Assembly: GCA_902478425.1 (NCBI GenBank)
Contig: CABSKV010000003.1
Location: forward strand, 1-42,319
Reading direction: 5' to 3'
DNA from: an uncultured Coriobacteriia bacterium
Lineage (GTDB): Bacteria > Actinomycetota > Coriobacteriia > Coriobacteriales > QAMH01
Length of the DNA stretch: 42,319 nt
Shown: piece after piece, positions 1 through 7,861 of the stretch
How positions within the stretch are numbered: the first letter of the stretch is position 1
Layout of the letters: each line of letters opens with the position of its first letter
Position numbers and translations under genes: made by a program
Notes under the pieces: model-generated
Told to the model about the DNA's origin: nothing
The model's database searches: none
Seen by the model: only the letters and a program-made list of their open reading frames with translations

Positions 1-872
1 TTCTCGACCACGAAGTCGATGATGGGCGGCTGCGTCCACGTGCCCTCGTCAATCTGCGCGTCCACGTGGTCGTTGAGGGCACGGTTGAGGTTCTCGGTAA
101 TGCCACCACCGGTGATGTGGGCGACGGCATGAACCTGGGGCACGGCACGGCGCAGCTCCAGGATGGACTTGACGTAGATGCGCGTGGGCGCGAGCAGGGC
201 GTCGAGTACGGAGGTGCCATCGAGCTCGTCGCGCTCGACCGTGAGCTCGTCCATCCCCATGACCTCGGTGACGGCACGGCGCACGAGGGAGAAGCCGTTG
301 GAGTGAATGCCCGTCGAGGCAAGGCCCAGGATGACGTCGCCCTCGGCCACGTCATCGGGATTGAGCATCTTGGGGCGGTCGACCACGCCCACGCAAAAGC
401 CCGAGAGATCGTAATCATCAGGATCCATGACGCCGGGATGCTCTGCCATCTCGCCGCCGATGAGCGCGCAGCCCGCCTGACGGCAGCCCTCGGCGATACC
501 ACCCACGACCTGGGCGATGTGATCGCTTTTGAGCTTGCCGATGGCAACGTAGTCGAGGAAGAACAACGGTTCTGCGCCACAGGCAAGCACGTCGTTGACG
601 CACATGGCGACCAGGTCGATGCCGACGGTGTCATGCTTGCCGGCCATCTGGGCCAACGCGAGCTTGGTGCCCACGCCGTCCGTTCCGCTCACGAGGATGG
701 GATCGTCCATCCCCTTGAGCGCGGCAGCGGAAAACAGCCCGCCGAAGCCGCCGATATCGCCGATGACCTCGGGACGATACGTCGACTTCACGCTCGCGCG
801 AATCGCGTCGACGGCGCGTGCGCCCTCGTCGATGTCCACACCTGCATCCTTGTACGTAATTTGCTCTGCCAT
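1..872 (-). CDS. purM: Phosphoribosylformylglycinamidine cyclo-ligase (AIR synthetase), 3' end outside window
   Basis: PurM closes the imidazole ring of FGAM with ATP to give aminoimidazole ribotide, the fifth step of purine synthesis, in the cytoplasm. The 290 visible codons begin MAEQITYKDAGVDIDEGARA and carry the typical PurM segments: GTDGVGTKL, the DLVAMCVNDVLACGAEPLFF region, GGEMAEHPG, the GLASTGIHSNGFSLVR segment and HITGGGITENLNRAL. The family is about 345 residues, so roughly 55 C-terminal residues lie beyond position 1. The ATG at 872-870 follows an AGAGGAG ribosome binding site. A strong hairpin at 893-932 separates it from the upstream response-regulator gene, so it is probably transcribed from its own short promoter region. 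The other purine genes of the window (purA, purD, purE) lie 9 kb away on the same strand. Confidence 0.96.
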   Translation of the reverse strand, partial: MAEQITYKDAGVDIDEGARAVDAIRASVKSTYRPEVIGDIGGFGGLFSAAALKGMDDPILVSGTDGVGTKLALAQMAGKHDTVGIDLVAMCVNDVLACGAEPLFFLDYVAIGKLKSDHIAQVVGGIAEGCRQAGCALIGGEMAEHPGVMDPDDYDLSGFCVGVVDRPKMLNPDDVAEGDVILGLASTGIHSNGFSLVRRAVTEVMGMDELTVERDELDGTSVLDALLAPTRIYVKSILELRRAVPQVHAVAHITGGGITENLNRALNDHVDAQIDEGTWTQPPIIDFVVE

Positions 873-892
873 GACTGCTCCTCTTGTGGGAT

Positions 893-932
893 AAGAAAAA
901 ACCAGACAAATACGCGATGCATTTGCCTGGTT
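893..932 (-). terminator. Rho-independent terminator after the LytTR regulator gene
   Basis: On the minus strand a 12-bp stem (AACCAGGCAAAT pairing with ATTTGTCTGGTT, one G-U pair) is followed by TTTTTTC. The arms lie at 900-911 and 921-932. It starts just past the stop codon of the response regulator and ends 20 bases before the purM start. Confidence 0.85.
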
Positions 933-937
933 TCGGG

Positions 938-1651
938 TTACAGACCGAGCGCCTTCTTGAGGGAGGAGACGCGCCGGCGCGATACGGGAATCTGCTCGTC
1001 CTCGCCGGTGAGCGTGAGCAGCAAGGTGCCGCCGCTGACGGGGTCGACCTCGCTTACGCATGCGAGGTTCACGAGGTAGCGACGGTGTACGCGGAAGAAG
1101 CCGAGCGGCTCGAGCTTGGCTTCGAGCTGGGCAAGCGAGACCGTCGAGAGATAGCGGTCGTTCTCCGTGTGGAGGTACGAATAGTCGTCCTTCGCCATGA
1201 TGAAGTGAATCTTGCTGGCGGGGATGAGCAGCTTCTTGCCGCCCTTCTCGGCGGGGATGCGCTCGTTGGTGGTGGAGCGGCCTTGGGCAGTGATGAGTTG
1301 CTTGACCTTGTTGATTGCCTGCATGAGGCGGTCGGTCTCGACCGGCTTGACCAGGTAATCGGTCGCGTTGACCTCGAATGCCTTGACGGCAAACTCGCTG
1401 TACGCGGTCACGAAGATGATGTAGGGCGGATACTTGAGCTCGTTGAGGGCCTCGGCGAGTTGCAGGCCATCGACGCCCGGCATGTTCACATCGAGGAACA
1501 TGATGTCGGCGCCCACGTCCTTGAGCTGCTCGATGGCCTCACGCACGTTGGTCGCCTCTGCGGCGATCTCGACCTCGCCGGTCTCGGCGAGAAGAAAGCG
1601 CAGCTCAGAGCGTGCTGGCGCTTCGTCATCAACAATTATTGCTTTGAGCAT
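938..1651 (-). CDS. LytTR-family response regulator
   Basis: Two-domain DNA-binding response regulator of the LytR/AlgR/AgrA class, 237 residues. The receiver domain covers about residues 1-120, with the acidic pair DDE at 8-10, the phosphorylated aspartate D54 in MFLDVNMPG and a late KP motif in DYLVKP. The LytTR DNA-binding domain covers about 135-237 and contains FFRVHRRYLVNL, a signature of this fold. It lies 71 bases downstream of a LytS-type kinase, which is almost certainly its partner. Family members control cell-wall turnover, quorum or virulence genes, or carbon-source transporters. The target here cannot be deduced from the sequence. The gap to the kinase gene contains an 8-bp inverted repeat (GCATCGTT at 1668-1675 and AACGATGC at 1694-1701). 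Confidence 0.93.
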   Translation of the reverse strand: MLKAIIVDDEAPARSELRFLLAETGEVEIAAEATNVREAIEQLKDVGADIMFLDVNMPGVDGLQLAEALNELKYPPYIIFVTAYSEFAVKAFEVNATDYLVKPVETDRLMQAINKVKQLITAQGRSTTNERIPAEKGGKKLLIPASKIHFIMAKDDYSYLHTENDRYLSTVSLAQLEAKLEPLGFFRVHRRYLVNLACVSEVDPVSGGTLLLTLTGEDEQIPVSRRRVSSLKKALGL

Positions 1652-1722
1652 AGAGTGTCTCCTTTGTGCATCGTTCGCTTGATTCTAACATCAAACGATG
1701 CGCACATGCGAATAATCATGGT

Positions 1723-3114
1723 TTAGATAATATCCTGCAGGTCACGCGCATCTGGTGCAGCATCGGGCGCACCCGGGGAGGCATCTTCGCCCGATCCTGC
1801 GCCCACATCATCATCACTGATATCAATGCCCTGATCAACGAGGGCGTCGTAGAGGTTGAGGTATACCGTCGTGCCCTTGCCGTATTCCGAATCGACATAC
1901 AGGCCCGAAATCGCGCCGAAGAACGCCTTGATGCGTCCGTTGACGTTCTTGAGCGCAATTCCCATGCCCGTCTCGGATTCGCGGTCGAGCAAGTTCTCGA
2001 GGCGCTCGGGAGGAATGCCCACGCCATCGTCGGACACCGAGATCGTGACGCTGTCGGATGCGCGATATGCCTTGATCGTGATGTTGAGCGGCGTGCCGTC
2101 ATCGCGCCTGCCGTGCCCGACGGCGTTTTCGACGAGGGGCTGCAGCATGAACGACGGCATCTTGAGACGCTCGAGGCCAGGCTCGATGTCGACGTGCAGC
2201 ACGATGGCATCATCGCCGAAGCGCGCGTTCTGGAACATGAGATAGCGCTCGGTCTGCTCGACTTCCTTTGCCAGCGGAATGAAGTCCTCGGCGTTCTCGA
2301 GCATGCGGCGATAGTAGGTCGCGAACTCGCGCAGCATGACACGTGCCTTGACCGGATCGGTACGAGTGACCGACGCGATGGTGTTGAGCGTGTTGAAGAG
2401 GAAGTGCGGATTGATCTGCGCCTGCATGGCCTTGAGCTCCATGCGCGCGGCGAGCTCGGTCTGCTGTTGCAGGCATGACAGCGAAAGCTGCGTGGAGAGC
2501 AGCTGGGCGAAGCCCTCGGCGATTGCCTTTTGGTTCTCGCCCAGGTTATGTGGGTAGCGATAGTAGAACTTGAGCGCGCCGACGATGCGCTTGTTGACGA
2601 CGAGCGCGACGACGATGCCCGCCTTGAGCTTGCCCGACTCGCGGCTGAAGCCCACGGCACCCGATGTCTCGAGCACGCGCGTGATGCCATCCTCGAGCGT
2701 CATGTACGTGCTCATCGTCTGGATGGGCGAGTTGGGCAGGTGGTTCTCGCGATCGAGACCCGAGAAGCCGAGCACGCGCTCGCGGTTGGTGATGGCGACG
2801 GCATCGGCCGTTGCCGCCGGCAACAGCAGCTCGCACACCGCCTGGGCGGAATCGGGGTCGAGGCCCTGACGCATGAAGGTCACCGTCTTGCTCGCGAGAT
2901 CGAGCGTCTGGTTGGATTGGCGTGCACGGGCGTGATCGGACGTGCCCGCCGAGCGCAGGCCGATGATCGTGAGCACGAACATGGCGATGATGGCGACGAG
3001 CGCCAGCCACGGCGAGACGTCATCGTAGAAGACGATGCCCATGATCGCGAAGAGGCTGAAGACGATATAGCACACGATGAGCATGATGTAGCCCGTTGCT
3101 TTTTGTACGTCCAT
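1723..3114 (-). CDS. LytS/YehU-type sensor histidine kinase with GAF-like domain
   Basis: Membrane-anchored histidine kinase of the His_kinase (PF06580) class, 463 residues. Two hydrophobic segments at about 8-29 and 35-53 form a short membrane anchor without a large external loop. A GAF-like region at about 75-205 contains the ITNRERVLGF segment. The phosphoacceptor motif is QINPHFLFNTLN, with H237. The ATPase domain has an N box near QPLVENAVGHG (325-335), DDGVGIPP (363-370) and GMGIALKN (383-390). A 40-residue acidic, Pro/Ala-rich tail follows and is unlike the core family. The anchor and cytoplasmic GAF suggest sensing of a membrane or cytoplasmic signal rather than an external ligand. 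It is followed by its LytTR regulator and preceded, 30 bases away, by a glycosyltransferase, so the three may form one transcript. Confidence 0.92.
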   Translation of the reverse strand: MDVQKATGYIMLIVCYIVFSLFAIMGIVFYDDVSPWLALVAIIAMFVLTIIGLRSAGTSDHARARQSNQTLDLASKTVTFMRQGLDPDSAQAVCELLLPAATADAVAITNRERVLGFSGLDRENHLPNSPIQTMSTYMTLEDGITRVLETSGAVGFSRESGKLKAGIVVALVVNKRIVGALKFYYRYPHNLGENQKAIAEGFAQLLSTQLSLSCLQQQTELAARMELKAMQAQINPHFLFNTLNTIASVTRTDPVKARVMLREFATYYRRMLENAEDFIPLAKEVEQTERYLMFQNARFGDDAIVLHVDIEPGLERLKMPSFMLQPLVENAVGHGRRDDGTPLNITIKAYRASDSVTISVSDDGVGIPPERLENLLDRESETGMGIALKNVNGRIKAFFGAISGLYVDSEYGKGTTVYLNLYDALVDQGIDISDDDVGAGSGEDASPGAPDAAPDARDLQDII

Positions 3115-3144
3115 CGTCTCGGCTCTTTCGTGCGGTAACGAGCG

Positions 3145-4392
3145 TTATTCGGGCGTGATGGCCGAGAAGCGGCTCGTATAGCTCGCGGACGAGCTTTGCA
3201 GGCCGCTCGTGCCCAGCTGCGTGGCGAGCGCCGAGTTGGACCACATGGCGCGCACGATGTTGGGCCACTGGTGCTGCAACTCGAAGTAGTTGGCGCAGTT
3301 CTCGCGGGCGAATTCGCTGGCGTCACGGATGGTCTTGTTGCCGATGCGCAGGTACTCGCCATGCTCCTTGTGGCCGATGGCGCGTAGGTAGGCGGTGATG
3401 CGCGCGCGGCGGCGGATGGACGAATCAAGCCATGGACCGGGATAGGGATCGAGCGTGGACGGCGTGACCTGCATGAGGTCGATTTGCGTCTTGGCGAATT
3501 CGATCTTACGCACCTCGTAGAACCAACGGTACACGTCCTGCTCGAAGCGGCTCGAATGCTGCGAGCCCTCCGGCGGGAGGTGCAGCAAGCTGAACTGGTT
3601 ATCGAACCAGACATCGTTGCCGTACATGCGCGCGTTGATGAGGTAGTCGAGGTCCTCGCCGCGGGCAATCCACGGGTCGAAGGCGATATTGCCATACGAA
3701 TCGGCGTGCAGCACCATGCAGCCGCCACAGCAGACGTTGGATCGGCTCAGACGCGGACCGTGCAGGGCGCCCTCGATGTAGTCATTGAAGTCAGCTGCCT
3801 TGTTCCAGAAGCGGTCGTACCAGGGCACGTCTTCCGGAGCCTTGGGGCTGTCGTAACTGTCGTAGAAGAAGCCCGTCTTGGCCGTGATGATCGAGCCCGT
3901 CGGGGTCTTGCACGCGATGCCGTGCACCGCGCGTTCGAGGAAGTCGGCATTGGGGATGACCTCGTCGTCGTCGACGAAGACGACCGTGTCGTGGCCGAAG
4001 ATCGAGGCGACGATGAGACCGAGATTGCGGATGGCGCCGTAGCCCGTGAGGCAGGCCGCGCCCTTGTACTCGCCCACGCCCACCTGCTCGAAACGGCGGT
4101 GAATGTGGCGCATCTCGGCATCGCCGATGATAACGATATTGAGATCCATGAAGTGACCTGCGATGGCGCGCACGCGCTCGACTGCCTGGTTCTCGACGCC
4201 CGGCTCTGCCGCGACAAGCAAGATGATGCGATCGACGCCGACGACATGACGCAGCGACTCGAGGCAGCGGGACAGCTCGCCCGGTTGGTCGATGGGAGTC
4301 ATGTGATCGTACACGACACCGCGATTAATCGAATGCGACGACCTGCGACCACACCAGTAACTGGGAATGACGATTGCCGGATTCAGGTTCAT
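3145..4392 (-). CDS. Glycosyltransferase, GT2-like (GT-A fold)
   Basis: Predicted cytoplasmic nucleotide-sugar transferase of 415 residues. The N-terminus IVIPSYW and the later VVFVDDDE (DDD at 141-143) fit the first strand and the metal-binding DxD motif of GT-A enzymes. WIARGEDLDYLINARMYG fits the acceptor/catalytic ED region of family 2. No membrane segment is seen. The donor and acceptor are unknown; envelope polysaccharide or protein glycosylation are both possible. The ATG at 4392 follows a TGAGGAG site about 12 bases upstream. It ends 30 bases before the sensor kinase gene, which suggests co-transcription with the two-component pair. The 116-base gap upstream (4393-4508) holds an AT-rich stretch with CGGTGAT and ATCACCG half-sites and no gene. 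Confidence 0.82.
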   Translation of the reverse strand: MNLNPAIVIPSYWCGRRSSHSINRGVVYDHMTPIDQPGELSRCLESLRHVVGVDRIILLVAAEPGVENQAVERVRAIAGHFMDLNIVIIGDAEMRHIHRRFEQVGVGEYKGAACLTGYGAIRNLGLIVASIFGHDTVVFVDDDEVIPNADFLERAVHGIACKTPTGSIITAKTGFFYDSYDSPKAPEDVPWYDRFWNKAADFNDYIEGALHGPRLSRSNVCCGGCMVLHADSYGNIAFDPWIARGEDLDYLINARMYGNDVWFDNQFSLLHLPPEGSQHSSRFEQDVYRWFYEVRKIEFAKTQIDLMQVTPSTLDPYPGPWLDSSIRRRARITAYLRAIGHKEHGEYLRIGNKTIRDASEFARENCANYFELQHQWPNIVRAMWSNSALATQLGTSGLQSSSASYTSRFSAITPE

Positions 4393-4508
4393 GTGAGATG
4401 TTTCTCCTCAACTACGTTGCGCAAACACCGGTGATCTTACACGCATCTATATAGATTATCACCGAAGCGGCCCATACATCGCGACTTCACATAAAGATTT
4501 GCACGCAG

Positions 4509-6422
4509 CTACGCGATGGAGAACGATACGCTGCGCTCGCGGGGGTCAACCTCCTCGACACGCACGCGAAGCTGCTGGCCGATGCGATAGGTGCGCCCCG
4601 TCTCCTCGCCCACGAGCGTCTGCGTGAGCGAATCGAACTCGTGATACTCGCCGTGCACGTAATCGAAGCGCACGAAGCCCTCAATCGTGTTTTCGAGCCG
4701 CACGTACAGACCGCGTGCCACGACGGTCGAGATGGTTCCCGTGAAGACCTCGCCGATACGCTCGGCAAGATACTCGCAGAGCTTGAGCTCGACGCTGTCG
4801 CGCTCGGCCTGCTCGGCGAGACGCTCCATCTTCGAGGAGTGCTTCGCGAGCCATTGCAGGTGGGTTTCCATGGCGTGCGGATCCTTGAGCAGGCGATGAA
4901 CCATGAGATCGGGATAGCGCCTGATGGGGCTCGTGAAATGGCAGTAGAACGTGGAGGCCAGCCCAAAGTGACCGATGGGCTCCGTATTGTAGACGGCGCG
5001 CTCCATGGCCCGCAGCACGAGGTAGTTCACGAGCGGTTCCTCGCGCGTGCCACGTGCCTCGTCAAGCACGTCCTGGAAGGCGACGGGGTTGCCGGTGGCA
5101 AGTTCCGAGACGTTGTAGCCGAGTTCGCGTAGCGGCGGGAGCAGCGCTTCGAGAGCCGCGGCGCTCGGCGGCTCGTGCACGCGGTACACGAAGGGGATGT
5201 GGTTGCTATGGGCATGATGCGCGACGGTCTCGTTGGCGAGGATCATCGCCTCCTCGATCATGGAGGTGGCGTCAGTCTTGCGACGCAGGTCGATGCGCGT
5301 GACCATACCGCATTCGTCGAGGACGGGCTTGGCCTCGACCGTGTCGAAGTCGATGGCGCCTCGCTCGATACGCAACGCGAGAAGCTTCTTGGCAAGTGTG
5401 TCGAAACGCCTGAGCTTGGGAGCATACGGGTCTTCTCGCTTGCCGTCGAGCACCTCTTGCACCTCGTCGTAATTGAAGCGGCGCTTGCTGCAGATGACGC
5501 TCGGATATATCTCGTAGCGCCTGACGTTTGCGGATGCGTCTAGGTACATGTCGCAGGTCATGGTCAGGCGGTCCTCGCCCGGCCTAAGCGAGCATACGTC
5601 GTTGCTGAGCTTCTCGGGCAACATGGGGAGCACGCGATCGACGAGGTAGACGCTCGTCGCCCTATCGCGTGCGCATATGTCGATATGGCCGTCCCAGTCA
5701 ACGTAATGCGAGACATCGGCGATGTGCACGCCCAGGCGCAGCATGCCATCGACCTCGTCGAGCGAGATCGCGTCGTCGAAGTCCTTGGCATCCGCCGGGT
5801 CGATGGTGAAGATGTCGCGCATGCGCAAGTCGTGCCTACCGGGCTCGGCAAGTGCCGTCTCCACGTCGACTTCGATGCCTTCGGCCTGCTCGAGTGCCTG
5901 GGGGCTGAACTTCGTGGGAAGATCGAGGTTATGGATGATGATGTCGACGTCCATGCCCGGAGCATCGGCCGCACCGAGCACCTCGACAACATAGCCCTGC
6001 ATGGGCTGGCGACGGTCGGGGTAGCTCGTGATGCGCGCGAGCACGACATCACCGTCCTGCGCGCCGCCGATATTGCCATCGGTGATGAAGAGGTCGTGGC
6101 GCACGCGCGGATCTTGCGCGACGACCACGGCGAGCGGGTCGTTGACTTCGAGCGTGCCGATAAGGTATTCGGTCGCGCGGCTCACGACGCGCACGACGCG
6201 TGCCGAGCGTTTGCCACCCTCCGGCGTATCGCGGGAGCTTACGCGCAGCTCGACCTTATCGCCGGGCATGGCACCGCCAAGCCCGGACTTGGGAATGAAG
6301 AAGCTGCCCTCGTCGGTATCGCAAAACGCATAGCCACGGGCAAGGATGTCGATGGTCCCGATGGGGCCGACGCTCGACCTGCGCGACGCGCCGTAGTTTC
6401 TGTAGGATCTGCGCCGTGCCAC
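4509..6422 (-). CDS. rnr: Ribonuclease R (RNase II/R family 3'-5' exoribonuclease)
   Basis: Hydrolytic 3'-5' exoribonuclease that degrades structured RNA and helps in RNA quality control. The 637 residues hold an N-terminal cold-shock/OB region (about 17-85, GTIDILARGYAFC), the RNB catalytic domain with the metal-binding run DPADAKDFDDAIS (208-220) and the SPIRRYPDL motif, and a C-terminal S1 domain (about 555-637). It is shorter than E. coli RNase R (813) because the N-terminal helix-turn-helix extension and the long basic tail are missing; this is common in Gram-positive bacteria. An Arg-rich start (MARRRSYRNYGASRR) may help RNA binding. It starts 9 bases after the PRC-barrel gene and so sits in an operon with two envelope/stress-type proteins. 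Confidence 0.94.
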   Translation of the reverse strand: MARRRSYRNYGASRRSSVGPIGTIDILARGYAFCDTDEGSFFIPKSGLGGAMPGDKVELRVSSRDTPEGGKRSARVVRVVSRATEYLIGTLEVNDPLAVVVAQDPRVRHDLFITDGNIGGAQDGDVVLARITSYPDRRQPMQGYVVEVLGAADAPGMDVDIIIHNLDLPTKFSPQALEQAEGIEVDVETALAEPGRHDLRMRDIFTIDPADAKDFDDAISLDEVDGMLRLGVHIADVSHYVDWDGHIDICARDRATSVYLVDRVLPMLPEKLSNDVCSLRPGEDRLTMTCDMYLDASANVRRYEIYPSVICSKRRFNYDEVQEVLDGKREDPYAPKLRRFDTLAKKLLALRIERGAIDFDTVEAKPVLDECGMVTRIDLRRKTDATSMIEEAMILANETVAHHAHSNHIPFVYRVHEPPSAAALEALLPPLRELGYNVSELATGNPVAFQDVLDEARGTREEPLVNYLVLRAMERAVYNTEPIGHFGLASTFYCHFTSPIRRYPDLMVHRLLKDPHAMETHLQWLAKHSSKMERLAEQAERDSVELKLCEYLAERIGEVFTGTISTVVARGLYVRLENTIEGFVRFDYVHGEYHEFDSLTQTLVGEETGRTYRIGQQLRVRVEEVDPRERSVSFSIA

Positions 6423-6431
6423 GGCGTCCCC

Positions 6432-7256
6432 CTAATCGTCGTGGGAGGCCTTGTCGAACTCCTCCTTGAAACCCTTGAACATGTCCGACGCGCGGCCGAG
6501 CTGCTTTCCGAGGAGATTCGCCGCCTTATCGACCCCGGTGTATTCGCCGCGCTCTTCGGCTTCGCGCTTCTTGGCCTTGTGCTCCTCGCCGGCCTTGTTC
6601 GCCTTATCGCGCACGCTGCCGATGACCTCGCCGGCCTTGTACGCGCCCTCGTTGATGGCCTCTCCGGCCTTCTTCGTGCCTTCCGAGGCGGCATGCTTGG
6701 TCTTGGCCCAGGCGACACCCGCCTTGGCGGCCGCCCCGCCCGTCTCCTCGAGATCTGCCTCTTCGTCCTTGACGATGATGGCGCCGTCACGATAGCCGAT
6801 GATCTTCGAGCGCGGAATGAGGGAGCTGCCAAGTAACATGCGGTTAGCCGAGTTCGCTGATATGTCGATGTGCTCAATCGTGAAATCGTCACCACTGTAG
6901 ACAACATTGCCCACGAGCCCTATTTCCTGCCCGGACTCGGTACGTACGGGCATGTACTCCCAGATGATGCAGGAGTCATAGTCGACGCCCAGGCGCTTGC
7001 ATGCCTCGGCATCCCAGGAGTCGGCGGCGTCGATGACGCTGATGCCGCCCTCGACCTGCTCGACGCGATCGATGGCCGCGAAGCGCTCCTTGCGCTTGAC
7101 CATGAGCAGCGCGTCGGGGCGTTTGATGACAAAGCCGATGGCGCGTGGTTCGCTTGGATGAAAGACCGTTGCGCGCACGCGGCCAAAGCGCTTGAGGTCG
7201 CCCTTGGAATTGCGCACGTAGACGTGCAGCTTATGAGCCTCGTCAGTTGAAGGCAT
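6432..7256 (-). CDS. PRC-barrel domain protein with Ala/Lys-rich helical tail
   Basis: A 274-residue protein of unknown role. Residues 1-80 and about 95-165 look like two PRC-barrel beta units (segments RFGRVRATVFHPSEPRAIGF and IGLVGNVVYSGDDFTIEHID). PRC barrels occur in ribosome maturation factor RimM and in photosynthetic and sporulation proteins. The last 100 residues are rich in Ala, Lys and Glu, with repeated short motifs such as AGEAINEGAYKAGEVIG, and resemble amphipathic LEA or apolipoprotein-like helices. No signal peptide or membrane segment is present. The ATG has a poor ribosome binding site, which suggests coupling to the YtxH-like gene 29 bases upstream. RNase R follows after 9 bases. 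A stress or envelope-adhesion role is possible but not shown. Confidence 0.8.
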   Translation of the reverse strand: MPSTDEAHKLHVYVRNSKGDLKRFGRVRATVFHPSEPRAIGFVIKRPDALLMVKRKERFAAIDRVEQVEGGISVIDAADSWDAEACKRLGVDYDSCIIWEYMPVRTESGQEIGLVGNVVYSGDDFTIEHIDISANSANRMLLGSSLIPRSKIIGYRDGAIIVKDEEADLEETGGAAAKAGVAWAKTKHAASEGTKKAGEAINEGAYKAGEVIGSVRDKANKAGEEHKAKKREAEERGEYTGVDKAANLLGKQLGRASDMFKGFKEEFDKASHDD

Positions 7257-7285
7257 ATACGGTTGGCGCTATGAGCGAGCGCGTG

Positions 7286-7705
7286 CTATTTCGACTTGAT
7301 GGCGTCTGCAGCGGCCTTGGCAGCACCCTCGGCTGCATCCGCCGCAGTGTCGGCTGCCTCGGAAACGCCAGCGGCGGCGTCGAGCGCAACATCGGAGACA
7401 TCAGAGGCGACGTCCTGCGGTACCGAGCTGTTCTTCGTGATCTGCTCGGCGATGCGATCGCGGGCCTCGTTGATCTTCTCGCGGATGTCGTCGGCATCTG
7501 CGTTGTTGGCGACATCGGCCACGCCCCGAACCTTGCTGCGGACGGTATCAGCCGTCTGCTGGAGGGCCTGCTCGCCCTGAGCGGTGTAGTAGTCGACCTT
7601 ATCCGCAACGATCTCGCGGTTGCGCTCGCCGGAATTAGGCGAGAGAAGCAGGGCTGCGATTGCGCCTGCGGCGGCTCCGAGGGTGAAAACGAGAGGCTTA
7701 TTCAT
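7286..7705 (-). CDS. YtxH-like small envelope protein
   Basis: The 139-residue product starts with a short membrane segment (about residues 4-22, ending ALLLSPNSG), the hallmark of YtxH-family proteins (a glycine/alanine-rich anchor followed by SPxSG). A long Ala- and Asp-rich helical region ending in a repeated AAD pattern follows. The start was set at 7705 because an AGAAAGG site lies about 11 bases upstream and the membrane segment begins there; an upstream in-frame start at 7813 would add a Cys-rich stretch unlike the family. YtxH proteins are general-stress proteins in Bacillus. The gene leads the operon with the PRC-barrel protein and RNase R. Confidence 0.82.
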   Translation of the reverse strand: MNKPLVFTLGAAAGAIAALLLSPNSGERNREIVADKVDYYTAQGEQALQQTADTVRSKVRGVADVANNADADDIREKINEARDRIAEQITKNSSVPQDVASDVSDVALDAAAGVSEAADTAADAAEGAAKAAADAIKSK

Positions 7706-7742
7706 GATAACCACGCCCTTTCTGTAAGAACTGGTAACAGTC

Positions 7743-7766
7743 ATTGTATTCAACCAAAAATACAAT
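7743..7766 (-). promoter_or_regulatory. Perfect inverted repeat upstream of the YtxH-like gene
   Basis: ATTGTATT (7743-7750) and AATACAAT (7759-7766) form an 8-bp perfect inverted repeat with an 8-base spacer, 38 bases upstream of the start. The half facing the gene contains TACAAT, a good -10 hexamer on the minus strand, so a repressor bound here would cover the promoter. No clear -35 hexamer was seen. Confidence 0.4.
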
Positions 7767-7861
7767 ACCGTTAGGGTACCACCCCCGCATGCACATGGGG
7801 AGAAGAAACCCACATTTTATCGAACGCACAAATAATGAGAAACTCGCCCCGGGCAAATATC

